Below, piece by piece: positions 10,560 through 23,060 of a DNA stretch of 64,000 nucleotides. The translations under genes and the position numbers were made by a program. The notes below the pieces were generated by a model, which did not search any database, was not told the DNA's origin, and saw only the letters and a program-made list of their open reading frames with translations. The stretch is taken from contig OX375872.1 of assembly GCA_947359465.1 (NCBI GenBank), forward strand, positions 81,834,931 to 81,898,930, read 5' to 3'. The stretch comes from Metellina segmentata (Eukaryota > Arthropoda > Arachnida > Araneae > Tetragnathidae). Every line of letters begins with the position of its first letter. The first letter of the stretch is position 1.

Positions 10560-12370
10560 AATGAAATCATGACAACGATACTGCATTTAAGCAAAACATA
10601 TTTGCAATCATTTAAATATCTACTATGTGGAAGAAGTTTTACAAAATTGAGCTGAGAGAATTGCAGTAGTTCACACAGTATGACAATAAATTTACTCTGC
10701 ATGTTATTTTATACTCTTTCTACCGGTTCATAACTGTTAATATAGACCACAGAAAAATAAATCATACCTGAAATTATAGTTTATAAGCAGCAGTTGAGAA
10801 AATGTTTATTTTCGAAATTGCGTATATATATATATATATATATATCAACATAATGAACTATAGCAAAAACTAAACCAGTTTACTCTAAAATAAATATTTA
10901 TGGAATTCAAAATATAATGGTAGATAGGGTTGGACAAGAAAACGTGAAATGTATGCAGATAATTTTGGGTACATTATTTGGCATATTTTATGGCAAATTA
11001 ACAGATCTCAAATTTCAGCTGTAGCCAATTAAAACTAACCAATCAAAATAAATTAGAGAAGATAAAATTAAGTATTATTTGTATCAGAGGAAAAGAGGTC
11101 AAAAGGAAAAGGGAATAGATTCTAGTTGATTGAATTTCAAAAGAATTAAAAGTATAAAAAGAGAAAAACTGGATATGAGAAACTGACGTATCAAGGATCA
11201 TTCTTGTGTATCAATACAAATACGTTCTCTTTATTTTGAAAGTTATTTTAAGTTGCCCAATGTATTTATGTCCAACAGTATCAATGTACCCCATGATAGT
11301 TTAGGTATATCTATGTTAGAGGTAGAATATATTTATCCAATGATATAAAAAATAATAATTTGAATAGCTTAATATGTAAAACTTTATACGTATTTTATGT
11401 TCAATTACAACAATTTTTTCATTCCAATTTTATGACTTACTAAAATATACTCCTGTAATTAATATTTAAAAAAAGTTATTTGTCTTCTACTCTTACACAT
11501 AAAAAAATCTGCTATTGTTTACGAAAAATTTTGTTGTCTAGAATATTTTAAATATTTATAATTACTTAGAGCATATGAGGCAATACTTGTTCAATTAAAA
11601 TTTAAACATGACAAGTAATTTAATAACAAATAATGCAGACTATAGCTTAAAAATTTCTCAATATTTATTCAATAAGTTTAACAAATAAATTTTATAAATT
11701 TATGGATACATTAATTTAACAAAAAAAAATTTAAGACTAACTTTAAAAAAATTTATTGTTCAAAGTTTTTAAAGCAGCATATAAATGTTTTCATATAAAT
11801 GTTAAATTATAACCTGTATTACTGTGCGATAGGATAAACATGATATATTTTTACATACCATAAAAATACATAAACGCGACAGATTTCATATTTAATTTTA
11901 TAAAATACAAAACGCACTACTCACTTTTCGCATGTCCTTAAAATTATTTCTCTTCCTCATTTTCAGTTCGTTATTAAAGGTAGAAGGAAGTGTAGTACGC
12001 ATTTCAGCAAATTTCCCTAAGTTACACAAATTCACAAAAAAAAAACAGTTCTTTGGAGTACGCGATTTGCGAATTTTGCAGTTCTGTATGGCGTGTCCGC
12101 GTCAATTTTGCTTGAATCTGAAATTCCCCGAAAGACGACACAGAAATAAAAAGTACAGCAGAAGTGGGGAGATATTCATTTTTCTGCGTATTACGAATTT
12201 GCATGTGAGAGGAATGGTAGCGTGATTCAGTCTTGCGCATTTCGTTTTGGAAATCGGCATGTGGACTAAGTCTGGCAGGTGTATCAACAGTCTGAAAAAA
12301 CATCTGGGTGAAAGGCGACATTGAATCTGGAAATATTACTCAAGAGAACTGAAGGAACTCTTTCGAGGAA
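10560..12370. other. AT-rich non-coding stretch
   Basis: Includes an (AT)n run at about 10822-10845. No gene or transposon family is recognised. Open frames near 11932-12321 on both strands overlap each other and have no family resemblance. Confidence 0.45.
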
Positions 12371-12373
12371 TAC

Positions 12374-12690
12374 TTTTGAGGAGATTGAGGTTGTATGGTG
12401 TATTTAGTGTAGCCGTTATCCATCCTGTTAAAATTCAAATTTGAAACTTCGCATAACCCGAAAAGTATTTAAATCCATATATTTCTCCTAGAGGGCAGCA
12501 CGATATAAAAGATAAATTAAAGGATAAATTCTTTTGAGGTGATATTTGGGTTGTAAGGTGTAATAAGTATAGCCATTATCCATCATTTTAAAATTCGAAT
12601 TTAAAAATTCGCACGTAATGACAATTCTTTTTAACCATCTTTCTTCTGAGGGCAGCACGATGTGAGATAAATAAAAACGCCAGAACAAAA
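12374..12690. repeat. tandem duplication, unit about 158 bp (two copies)
   Basis: TTTTGAGGAGATTGAGGTTG at 12374 and TTTTGAGGTGATATTTGGG at 12532 start two parallel copies. Each contains GTAGCCGTTATCCATC or its variant, AAAATTC and GAGGGCAGCACGAT. A shorter direct repeat (AATCAATGCACAGATGAAAA) follows at about 12693 and 12805. Confidence 0.8.
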
Positions 12691-13012
12691 TTTGAATCAA
12701 TGCACAGATGAAAACTTAATAATTTGTTTCGTAGACTGACAAGAACACTTCATGCTATAGTCGCTTCGAAAGTAACTAGTAATGATTTCGAGAAACAAAA
12801 TTTTAATCAATGCACAGATGAAAACTTAGGGAACATGATGGTCAAAAATTTAAAAGCTTTAAATGATGCAAAACAGATGATAAAAAAGATCTGACAGAAC
12901 TATGTTCAAAACCCTCATCATTCACAGGACGTCAAACCGTTACTCAATAGTTGTTTAACACAAGCTTAACCTGTATGGCTTCCAATACTATCGTTCTTCC
13001 ATTTATTCCCCA

Positions 13013-13062
13013 GGGCCGCGGTAGCCCGGTTGGAAGAGTAGCGGAACCAGAAGACCAACGGT
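13013..13062 (+). repeat. SINE-1 tRNA-like head fragment
   Basis: GGGCCGCGGTAGCCCGGTTG followed by GAAGAGTAGCGGA: the A-box-containing head of SINE-1 cut off before the B box. Confidence 0.8.
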
Positions 13063-13129
13063 GCACCAAACACGAGACAACGTCAAAAAATGGACGAAAA
13101 TACATAATGAAAGTATCACTTACATGGAG

Positions 13130-13215
13130 CAAAGAATTAAACCTAGGGAGGAATCGAACCTGCGTCGCCTATAACTCACAGGTTGCTAGCATAGTGTACA
13201 AACCCATTGAGCAAC
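13130..13215 (-). repeat. SINE-2 (second tRNA-like SINE) fragment
   Basis: GGAATCGAACCTGCG, then CTATAACTCACAGGTTGCTAG, matches copies at 40680 and 33185. In the minus sense it gives a tRNA-like head: TTGTACACTATGC with a B-box-like GGTTCGATTCC. It runs straight into the 86-bp tandem array. Confidence 0.7.
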
Positions 13216-13533
13216 GGATGAAACTATCTATACATGTACACAATTATACAATGTATACAATTGTAACTTAAATGGCATAGTGTACAAACCCATTGAGCAA
13301 CGTATGAAACTATGTATACATGCACACAATTATACAATGTATACAATTGTAACTTAAATGGCATAGTGTACAAACCCATTGAGCAACGGATGAAACTATC
13401 TATACATGTACACAATTATACAATGTATACAATTGTAACTTAAATGGCATAGTGTACAACCCCATTGAGCAACGGATGAAACTTTCTATACATGTACACA
13501 CTTATACAATGTATACAATTGTAACTTAAATGG
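13189..13533. repeat. 86-bp tandem array seeded in a SINE-2 head
   Basis: Four copies of an 86-base unit, with the AACCCATTGAGCAACG block at about 13201, 13287, 13373 and 13459. Each unit holds the tRNA-like SINE-2 head end plus a partly palindromic ACAATTATACAATGTATAC segment. Copies are nearly identical, so the expansion is recent. Confidence 0.93.
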
Positions 13534-13599
13534 CTGGTTGCGTTTTTGGCCACATTTGGCGAAGCTGCACCAAACCAAAGATAATGTCAAAATATAAAA

Positions 13600-13722
13600 G
13601 AAATATTACTGACACAGAAGAGGGAAATACAATCATGAAAAATCTAACCCGCACCATCTACAACTCGCAGGTTTGATAGCGCAGTGAGCGAACTGACTTA
13701 GGCACGTCGACCCCTGTTACTG
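13600..13722 (-). repeat. SINE-2 copy (diverged)
   Basis: CAGAAGAGGGAAATACA, CTAACCCGCACCATCTACAA and CTCGCAGGTTTGATAGCGCA follow the order of the other SINE-2 copies. Confidence 0.65.
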
Positions 13723-13764
13723 AAATGATATTTATTATTCATCTTGGTAATGGTAATTAATTAA

Positions 13765-13971
13765 TGCCACACTGGAGCAACAAGATAGGCTATTGGTGAC
13801 GGTCCGGGATCAATCCGAGGTCAACACTCCGTAGTTTTGAACCACGGACAGACGGGTAGGTCAATATCGGAGCTGGCACACCCTACTCTCCAAACTTCTG
13901 AACCCAGTTTCGAACTCGCAGCCCTGTAATTGCTAATTTGCTACTCATCCAACTGAGCTACCACTGCTCCC
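13765..13971 (-). repeat. SINE-1, internally deleted copy
   Basis: The body (CACTGGAGCAACAAG, GACGGTCCGGGATC) is joined to the tRNA head (TTTCGAACTCGCAGCCCTG, CCAACTGAGCTACCACTG) with an internal deletion. Both pol-III-type boxes are still readable in the minus sense. Confidence 0.85.
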
Positions 13972-15500
13972 TTATCAGTTAGGTAAAAGAAAATAACATG
14001 TCCCTCTTTCACGCACTTCAGTAGACATGTGCTCTTTCAACTGAATAGGGTTTCGGGATCAAGTTATTTTTACTCGTTCAACCTCAAAGTTGTGTGTTGC
14101 GGTATTTCTTTACCGAAAAGAAGATCCCCTAACAACAAATATGTTACAAAATATAGACTTTCATTCTATCCATCAAAAGTTCACGAAATAAAATGTGTTC
14201 GTAGATATCCTTTTTTTTTGCCTTTATTCAAATGTATTTATATAAGTTTAACTTCAGTTCATCTATCTGTTGTTAAAAAACTTTGATTTTTTTTAGTTTG
14301 CAAAAAAAGCGAATGTACATGCCCTACTCAACTAAAAAGCGTGAGTGTGTTTTTTTTAAAAATCTGATGATGTATGATCAGTTTTTTGTGTCATTTTCAA
14401 CATTCCGTTTTGCCAGATTTTCAGTCAATTAAATCTTTTAATTCTTAAAAGATTTGTTTGATACTTAGGTGAAGTAATACTACGAGGTGCAGCAAAGCTA
14501 GAAAAAACTTGAACGACTTCATTGCGAAGGATAAAATTTTTCTTGTGGCTTTCGTTTCCATTTTTTGACATAATTTAATTTCATGACAAAATGTAAATTT
14601 TGATGCAGATAAAGATGGAAATGCTTCACATCTTAACAGCATTTAAACTACAAAGAACCAAATGAATGCGGTATGCGAGGTGGTTTTTAGTTGCTTTTGC
14701 CTACCCGACCCTGCAATGAGTTAATTCAGTACTATTTCTTAATAATGTTTAATTTAAAATAGGTAGCTTAATTTATAAATACTAGTAGATGATTAACATA
14801 GCGCTGGGGCAACACAACGGTTTAATTAAAGAGTTAATAGAAATATTTTTATGAATCAAAACAATAAAAATTAAAAAAAAAATAACGTTTCTTTTATATT
14901 GCTACCTTTATATTTTTGTAGTTTTCGATTTTACAGGTTGCATACAAGCACAGAAAAGGCTTTTCATGCTGTATGTATATTTTAGATCATAATGTAAAGA
15001 CAAGCGATTTGATTCTTATGATCTAAAAGGCTATTTAAAAATTCAGTCAAAGTAAAGTATGTCGGCACACATAAAGTGACACTGAAGTGATGAAAAAAAA
15101 ATTCTACATTATGACTGCCAGCTGCTTTGAACATAACAAAAATCTAGTAAGCTGCTCTTAAAAACCAGGAGTGAATCAGCTTGACTGACTCACAAAACGC
15201 TAGTAAACAACTTTTACTTGTTCCTCTTTTCAAAATGTAGCTACTTCACTTTCACGATCTAAAATGCAAGAATAATGATGTGTTTGTTCTTTATACGTGT
15301 AATGATTCTCTTTATTTTCAATTCTTCCATATCGTCACCTAAATTCTTGAATTTTTCACTCAAAGTATTTTAGGGTTTTCTAATGAGCAAGTGTTTGTTA
15401 CTGAGGTGTCTAAGGTTAAATAAGCATCAGTTAGAAAATGTCACAACCACAAATGACTATTTTATTAGCTATTTCTGAAATAGTTGTCCTGCTTGGGCTT
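13972..15500. other. non-coding stretch, nothing recognised
   Basis: AT-rich. Short open frames are present but show no family motifs or codon-like signal. Confidence 0.45.
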
Positions 15501-15502
15501 CC

Positions 15503-15680
15503 CGTCTGCGTGGTGTGGAAGTTTAAAGAGTGGGGTGCCAGCTCAAGTGCTGACCTCGTTTTCTGACCGTGGTTCAACATTGCGGGGTGTTCTCTTTTTG
15601 TTCGGGATTGATCCCAGACCGTTGACAACAGCACATTACTCCAGTGCGACGTAAATTCAACTATCTGCCTACCTACCTCG
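15503..15680 (+). repeat. SINE-1, 5'-truncated copy
   Basis: Begins GTCTGCGTGGTGTGGAAG, runs through GTGCCAGCTCAAGTGCTGAC and the GACCG...CCAGTGCGACG block, and ends CTGCCTACCTACC. The tRNA head is missing. Confidence 0.85.
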
Positions 15681-15869
15681 TTGGGGACAGGTAGCTTCAA
15701 TCAACACATATACACATAAGGTAAAGAGCTGCACTCGAAAGATAAAGAAATTTTAGCGAATAGGTTTACCTACTAGCAGACCAGATAAGGCCCAAGAGAT
15801 GTTTATTTTTCATAATTTGTTTTCATGGTTTCATATAATCACTAGAAACCATCACTAGTTTCTTTCAAC

Positions 15870-16450
15870 ATTTGGAAAAAAAATTCTATCGATACCTTTC
15901 CTTAGAATAAAATACTTTGGAACGATTCTATTGTTCCTCAGAAAAGACGCTTTTAGAATGATTCTGTTGCTGGGTTTCTTAGATAATAATTTGGAAAGAT
16001 GTTATTATTCTTTTCTTTTGAAAAGCCTTTAGATATTGCTCCGTTCCTTAGAGTAAAATCCTTTCAAAGATTTTATTGTTTCTTTCCGTAGAATAGACAC
16101 GCTTTTAGAACGATACTATTGCTACTTTTCTAAGAATAGAATCCTTTGGAACGAGTCTATTGTTTATTTTCTTAGAATATACGCTTTTAGAATGATCCGA
16201 CTACTTCTTTCCTTAGATTAGAATTTGTGGAAAAACTTTGTCGATATTTTTATGTAATATGTATATATAATTTTTATGTATATATATGTAAACTTTTGGA
16301 TAGATTTAATGCTCATTTCCTTAGAATAGAAACCTTTGGAAATATTCTATAGGCTAAAAAGGGAATTAGTTAAAAATCATGCAAGGAAGACTACAGAGAG
16401 CACGGATGAGTTATGAGAGTGAACTCTACTGATGGTTAATGAACTCATCA
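15870..16450. repeat. minisatellite-bearing dispersed repeat, copy B
   Basis: About eight to ten degenerate units around CCTTAGAATAGAATCCTTTGG, each carrying an imperfect palindrome AGAATCCTTTGGAAAGATTC. It ends with TTAGTTAAAAATCATGCAAG and a GGTTAAT block. A second short unit with the same tail lies at about 16545-16690. Confidence 0.8.
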
Positions 16451-16962
16451 ACCATTAAATTGATGATTGAAATGAGGATGCTTAACTGTTGTTTAGTAAG
16501 CTTTTGTACGTATTTAAAATTTATATATCTGTATCAAACGTTTTGAAAGAATAGATCCCTTTGAAATGATTATATTGCTAATTTCATTAGATCAAATGGG
16601 TTAAAAGTCATGCAATGAAAACTGCAGGTTTCAAAGTGAAATTATGCTTCTGAACCACAGATGGTTGAAGAAACATTATTCACAATTAATGAGTCTTCGC
16701 AAGTTTTCTTTGCCATAGATTTCTCTAATACTTATCAAAACTCAAAGATTTCAATTAAAAATATTTTAATCCGCATTCAACAGATATTTTCCCTCTGTTC
16801 CTTAAAACAGATGTAAAATCCAGAATCATAGCCTGGAAAACCTATAGAATCAACAAATGAAAAACTTATGTCGTGGAGTAAATATAAGCTTGAAAACATT
16901 AAAAGAGTACAAATATAAAATTTACATGTTATGGGTTATAGGAGAAAATAAGCAGATATTTT

Positions 16963-17260
16963 AATTACCGTCGCACTGGAGCAACACAACGAGCAATCGG
17001 CGACGGTCCGGGATCGAACCCGAAGTGATAGATCTGAAGACACTACGTACTTTTGATCCATGGTCAGATGACGAGGTCCACCTGAGCTGGCAACCCGGTC
17101 TCCAAATATTTCACTCCACGCCAACGTGAGGACATCTGAGACCTCGACAGATTTAATGTGCACCAGCCCTCTTTATACACGATGGTCTTTGGTTTAATTC
17201 AAACTCGCAACCCTCCGATTGGTAGTCCGTTACCCGTCCAACCGAACTACCGCTACCCCA
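16963..17260 (-). repeat. SINE-1, near full length
   Basis: Minus-sense copy with a complete body (GTCGCACTGGAGCAACACAA ... GACGGTCCGGGATC) and tRNA head (GGTAGTCCGTTACCCGTCCA, ACCGAACTACCGC). Confidence 0.88.
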
Positions 17261-18285
17261 TGGGGTATGGGGGGGGACAACCATAAGAAAGAATGAAGGG
17301 TAAGTGGAAAAAGTGTGAGTCTACTTTTATCAAGGGAAGTGATTTGGAAGTCACTCTGAAATAGTTTGTGTGAGTCTGCTAAATTTATAAGAAACAAAGC
17401 TCAAAAGCTGCATAAATTCCCCCCCCCCCTTCTCTAAAGCTCACGGCAGAATAAAATTGCAACAGAGACACAAGAAGAAATTAAATTAATATTAAGAAAA
17501 TAACAAAAAAAAACATGAGGTAAGAAACAAAGAATGAAGCAAACAACGAAATTTAAAGGCGAAGAAAAAAAGGGTCAGTTTGTCTTTCGATTAATGAGCG
17601 TTTTATGGTTCAGCAACACATAATTGAAGGAAATTGCTGGAATCCAATAATATCACAGGAGCACAAGAATCGGCGTCAAAGAAAAAATATATATTAAATA
17701 CGAATTTTCGAATTATACCTGAAATTGCTTGTCCATAAGAGAAAAACAATTGTCGGAAAAGCACTCAACAAAGCGAAAAACAAGGTGATCCTGTTTCAAA
17801 AAGTGCAGCACAAGAATATCGCAGACAATTCTTTCTTTGACAGTTTTCAAGTTTTCTAATCACCAGAAAACTAACCATCAGATAATTTGGTCGACAGGTA
17901 TAAAACTAGGATACAACAAAGTTTTGTTTCTTCAAATTGTTGGAACTCCAATGAAGTAACTTCTTAAAAAGTTGTTTTCCTATTATTTTCTCTTCATCAC
18001 TTGTTTGCTTTCTAATTGGGATCGTATCTGCTCCCAACTAACTGGCGCAGTTCTAGTTTCAAATCAAAGAAATAGACAACGAAAGTCCGATAAGACAGTT
18101 AAACTTATTGCTAAAATAAGTATCAGCCCATGTACACGTGGATTCAGGAAAATTATATGGTTCAAACTACCCGTTTTCAAATAAAATACAGACCAATTAA
18201 AATTTTCAACCACACTTTTTACTTTATATTTTTTTACGATTATCATACCTTGTATTACTTTACTTGTGCAAATTTAAACATTTGT
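17261..18285. other. non-coding stretch
   Basis: Contains a C run near 17420 and purine-rich tracts. No gene or known repeat is recognised. Confidence 0.45.
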
Positions 18286-18289
18286 CGTA

Positions 18290-19290
18290 ACTTGAAACGA
18301 TCTTTTGAATACCAGCGTTATACTCTTCTGCCGCCAATTCATTGAGAAAAACAGTAACAACATCTTCCAGCTCCTTATCGTTCGCAAAATGTTTCCCACC
18401 CAGAAACTCTTTAAGTTTTGCGAACAAACGAAAGTCACTGGGGGCTAAATCCGGGCTATAGGGTGTGTGTGTGTGTGTGTGTCAAGAATTCCCTAATGAA
18501 ACTTATTGATCAACTGTTGCTGTTTCGCAGCTGCGTGAGGTCATACGTTGTCATGCAAGAGGATCACGCCGCTAGACAACATGCCGCGTCTTCGTTTCTG
18601 AATTGCACGCCGTAGCTTGTTTAATGCTCACTGTATGCTTCGGCGTTTATGCAGGCTCCCCGTGGCATAAACTCAATAAGCAATATTCCATGACCGTCCC
18701 AAAAGACCAGTTATGAATTTGCGAGTCGAGATTCTTCGATTAAACTTGTTTGGCCTGGTTGGTGAACGAGCATGATGCCACCCTATGACTGACGATTGAT
18801 TTCAGGTGCATAAGAAACCCAAGTTTCATCTCCTGTAACAATATAAGAAAGAAACTCATCTCCTTCATTTGAGTAGAGCTCCAAAAAGCCTAACGCTGCA
18901 GTCATTCGCTTGATTTTGTGGTCGTCATAGAACATGCGTGGCACCCACCTTGCACAAATTTTTCTGAATTTGAGGTGATCTGTTACCACTTTGTGAATGA
19001 TAGTGCGAGACACATGATAACTTTATCATGAATTTCATCCAAATCACACTACGATCTTGTTTGATGAAATTGTCAACAGACGTGACAAGCTCATCTGCAT
19101 TGACACTTGTGCAGCCATATCGCTCATCATAGGCGTTCTCTCTTCCCTCATTCAAATTTCGGCACCAAAGACGCACACATGATTCATCCACCACATCACT
19201 ATACAGTGCTTTGATTTTATGATAAATTGAGCTTGGTCGCACATTTTTTGCGTTTAAAAATCGGATCACAGATATCACTTCACATTTGGC
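18290..19290 (-). pseudogene. mariner-family transposase relic
   Basis: Minus-strand reading from about 19288 down to 18300. The N-terminal part (SVIRFLNAKNVRPSSIYHKI, then RLWCRNLNEGR) is the mariner helix-turn-helix region. KICARWVPRM, TGDETWV (first catalytic D) and, past 18783, LHDNVRPHAA (second D) and YSPDLAPSDFRLF (third D, mariner D,D34D type) follow. The reading frame is broken by at least one frameshift near 19000-19020, by stops around 18600-18700 and by a (GT)n run at 18463-18482 near the third aspartate. I could not identify its terminal inverted repeats. It would have cut and pasted at TA sites; this copy is dead. Confidence 0.9.
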
Positions 19291-19504
19291 GGCATGCTCG
19301 ATTTTCTTGGACAGTTTATTTGCTTACCAAAACAATAATAACCGTTGTAATGCGATGCAATTCAGTAAACATCTGGCAGACGAGTCCCTAAAATTGGTTG
19401 ACCTTGACCGGTACACCTTACACTGTCACAGGGTGCGCATACTCCAATACTCCACACGGGTATTACTTTCCAAACGACTCTCGTATATATATTAACCAGA
19501 TTTT

Positions 19505-19582
19505 CTTCTCGACATCATCATGAGATCAAATTGGCAGATCATGATGAACAAGATATCTCGTGGAAACCACTTGGAGGGTTGA
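19505..19582. repeat. half copy of the TTAA fold-back MITE
   Basis: ATGAACAAGATATCTCGTGG followed by AAACCACTTGGAGGGTT, the right-hand end of the fold-back family seen at 24413 and 50713. The left half is missing. Confidence 0.75.
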
Positions 19583-19794
19583 TACCATCTAGTATCTAGA
19601 AGATTTACTTGTTTAATGTTAGAAAATATTGATCACATTATCCTACTTGGTACTTGTTATTTTGCAGCAACAATTATTTTCAGCTGTCTTTTTCAGTGTC
19701 ACGCCAAAAGCTATTGTTCATATCCCGAAGTAATGGCAAAAATTTTATAGTGGAGTTATTTGCTGTAATTACCGTTGTCAGTGGCACCAATTTA

Positions 19795-20690
19795 TAGGGC
19801 CCGAACCTCTTGAGCTCCAATACTTTTAAGATCGGGCCCGGATCACCCACATTTGAGCAATAAATATTACAAGTATACATATAACATGTTAAGTCATCAT
19901 AGGCGTATACAGGGGATACCTGACACAATAGGTCGTATGGCAACTCCTTCACAAGATAGAGGGAGCCGATTGCTAGGGTTCCGAACCTCTTGGGTCCCTT
20001 AATATTCTCATAATTGGGGCCAGGAACACCAAACTTGACGAATAAATATTAGAAATGGAACACATAGTCTGATATTGTGTGAAATGCACAAACAAAATAA
20101 ATCACTTCCAAAACACACTCAGATATATACGAAGCAAATGGGGTTTTCCATGGGGCCCCAATAATTTCCCCAAGTTGGCGCCACAGGCCATGACATAAAC
20201 AAGGCCCTGATGTACTACTGAGATGAGGATTTCTAATTCCTAATGTTCCGAACCCCTTTTGGCCCTACTCCGATATTTTTTTGTTTGGAATCTGATCCAC
20301 TCCAGGTAGAGAGATAAATATTAGAAATGAACACATCGTCGGATAGTGAAATGACAAACAAAATAAATAATTTACAAAGCACACTGATATACATGCGAAG
20401 CAAATGGGGTTTAACACGGGGCCAGAATAATTCCTCCAAGTTGACTCCACTGGCCATTTCATAAACAAGACCCTGATATACTACATATATGAGTAGGGTC
20501 ATTTTATAAGGTCCCGAACCTACTTCAATAATAAATGCATAGATATAGTGAAATGTACGAACAAAATAAACAATTTACAAAGCACCCTCAAATGCATGCG
20601 AAGCAACTGTGGTCAATGGTTCCACTAATAATGTCCTCGAATTGGAGTCACTGGCCGCCACATAAACTAAAGTCATGATATACTACATAT
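19795..20690. repeat. tandem repeat, unit about 267 bp (three to four copies)
   Basis: CCGAACC anchors recur at about 19801, 19981, 20247 and 20514. The last three are spaced about 267 bases apart; the first copy is shortened. Each unit contains GAATAAATATTAGAAATG or a variant, AACAAAATAAAT, CGAAGCAAATGGGGTT and GGCCATGACATAAAC. Copies are well diverged. Short open frames here come from the repeat. Confidence 0.85.
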
Positions 20691-21324
20691 GTGAAGAGAA
20701 AGAGATTGCATCACATTTTTTTAATCTCAGCTAAATCACATTAGATCCATCTTCTGACTCAAAATAAACTCCAGAATTTCGTTGCGATGTTCAGCTAAAG
20801 TTCAGAGTCAGGAAAGAAAGATAAGACATTTTACAAATATTTGTCCGGATATTGGAATCGCTGGAGTGCAATTACTTTGAAACGGCTATCTTCCCCTTTA
20901 AGGAGAGATAAACTATTCTAATATCTTGATAAACTCATTTTCCAGGTGGAAAATTGAACCTATAACTCCGTCTCGTCTCTAACAAGACGTTGGGATCGAT
21001 CCTTGAGTAGTATTCCTGCATCAGTAGTAAATCACGACGTATTCTGTTAGCATACCTCATTAAGAGTAACTACGGCAGTACTTGACGTCGCGTACATCTT
21101 TCTTTATTCCTCTTGGGAGCTTGTTAGGAGCAATTTTGTTACTTCAAACTTCTCCCAGTCTTACCGTGATAAAAAGGGAAGCGGAGGTTACGAAACTTTT
21201 CGATGCTGAATAAATTTGTGGGAACGTTGCTTGCTTGAAAAGCTGTCAGTAATTTTCTCTTCATAAGAAGTAAGTAGAAGAAAAATTAGATGATAATTTA
21301 GATTGATTAGCGTTGCTAGATTTT
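20691..21324. other. non-coding stretch, nothing recognised
   Basis: No coding region or repeat family identified. Confidence 0.4.
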
Positions 21325-21885
21325 CGAGTAGTGTTGCTTTTACAGCACTACACACTTAATGACTAAATAACCACATCCTCCTAAGGAATCCAAGGATTCT
21401 GTCAACAGCTAGAAAGATTCTATAAGTCCTTTCCATAGAACAGAATCCTCGTGTGGCACGATTCTATTGGTCCTTTCAATGGAATTGAATTCTTTAGAAC
21501 GATTCTATTTGCCCATTACGTAGACTAAAATCGTTGCGAAAGAATCTATTGATCATTTCCACAGAATGGAACCTTTTTGAACCGATTTTATATATATTGC
21601 TAGTTTTCGTATATCATTTGAAAGCATTCGATTGCTAATATTCTTACAATAGAATTCTTTGGAAACAGTCTATTGCTATTTTCCTCAGAACAGAATCCTT
21701 TGGAAATATTCTATTATTATTTTCCTCAGAATAGAATCCATTGGAAAGATCCTCATTGGATTCTAATAGAATCCTTTGAAAAGATTCCATTGGTCAAATT
21801 AGTTAAAAGTCATACAGGGAATACTGCAGAGTGTAAGGAATCATGCCAGTGAACCCTACTGAGGGTTAATTACCTCACAAAATTA
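21325..21885. repeat. minisatellite-bearing dispersed repeat, copy C
   Basis: Starts with CGAGTAGTGTTGCTTTTACA and CTTAATGACTAAATAACCAC. It holds about eight degenerate units around TAGAATCCTTTGGAAAGATTC and ends GGTCAAATTAGTTAAAAGTC...GGGTTAAT. It matches copies D and E in order. Confidence 0.82.
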
Positions 21886-23060
21886 GCATTAAATTGATGA
21901 CAGTGTTGAGGATGCTTGTGTTTTGTTTTGTAAACTTTAGATATGAGGTCATCAAAGTGAAAATAGAAAAGTTTAAGACAAAAATATCCAATACTTTCTG
22001 AAGTCATATTCCTCATTTTGCTTGTATTTCCAAGCTCGTACATAGTTAGAACTGATTTCAGCCATGTTAATTTCATTTTTAACGAAACAAAGAAATGAGC
22101 TAGATATAGAATTTAGTGGCGATTTAAGGCTGAAACTTTACCCAACATTGCTAATCTTATCAAGAGAGTATCACACACACCTTTCACATTGACAACGTTA
22201 GTAAATTGTATACTAAAATAATAAAATCTTATTTTCATTACATAAGGAAGACTGTATTATTGCTATTTTTTAAAAATCAAAATACATTTGTTTATTATTT
22301 ATTCTTCTTATACAATAAGTAATGTTACGAAGGGCGTCAAAAACAAAAATATATCCCTTTGAAGTTTGGCCCAATTTATAATATATACTATATTATACAT
22401 ACAGTAAACACTGTTACTACAAAATAAACAATCTATAAACTAACATAAGCGTCTTCTTTTGCTTGTCCTATTATAATTACGTAATAGTAAAATAGAGGGA
22501 GTAGATAAAAAGCCAATAAACACGTGAAGGGGTCGACAGGTCAAAGAAGTTTAGCGACCCCTGTTTTAGACACATGTAAAAATGATAAATCTTTAGCAAA
22601 CATCCATGTACTTTAAAAGCAGTCAAACGATATTCCGTTTATGGTATCTATGAAAATTAATACCTACTTCAAAAGCTATTTTTTTAAATTGTTCCATTTC
22701 AATTTTAAAATCATGCTCTTCATCTATCAATTCTTAATTATCAATCACAATTTTATTGAAATCATATTTTTGTTAAGTTTTTTAAAGTTCGTTATCATCG
22801 TTGCACGAATTGTTTCATTGATTTGTATGAAAAGAGTACTTAAATTTTATCTTTGCCATAAAAAAAGTACTGATCAATCAATATTACGTGTTTCCATCTT
22901 TGACTTGATAAAACGAACCAAATATAAGCCAAAGAACTCAAAAGTTATCGGACATAGATTCGTTTCATTACCAGATACACAACCATAAGAACTTCCCCCG
23001 CAACAAGTATGTGGCTGTCTGTTGTCATAGAAACGGACTGCATTCAATTTATATAAGGGA
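21886..23060. other. non-coding stretch, nothing recognised
   Basis: AT-rich. A 115-codon open frame on the plus strand (22641-22988) is rich in F, I and K and has no recognisable motif. Confidence 0.4.

Noticed and set aside
13224..13415. Open frame with repeated CTLCHLSYNCIHCIIV-type peptide
   Set aside because: It is only the translation of the 86-bp tandem array.
22641..22988. 115-codon plus-strand frame as a membrane protein
   Set aside because: F/I/K-rich composition is what AT-rich non-coding DNA gives; no start context, splice sites or family resemblance.
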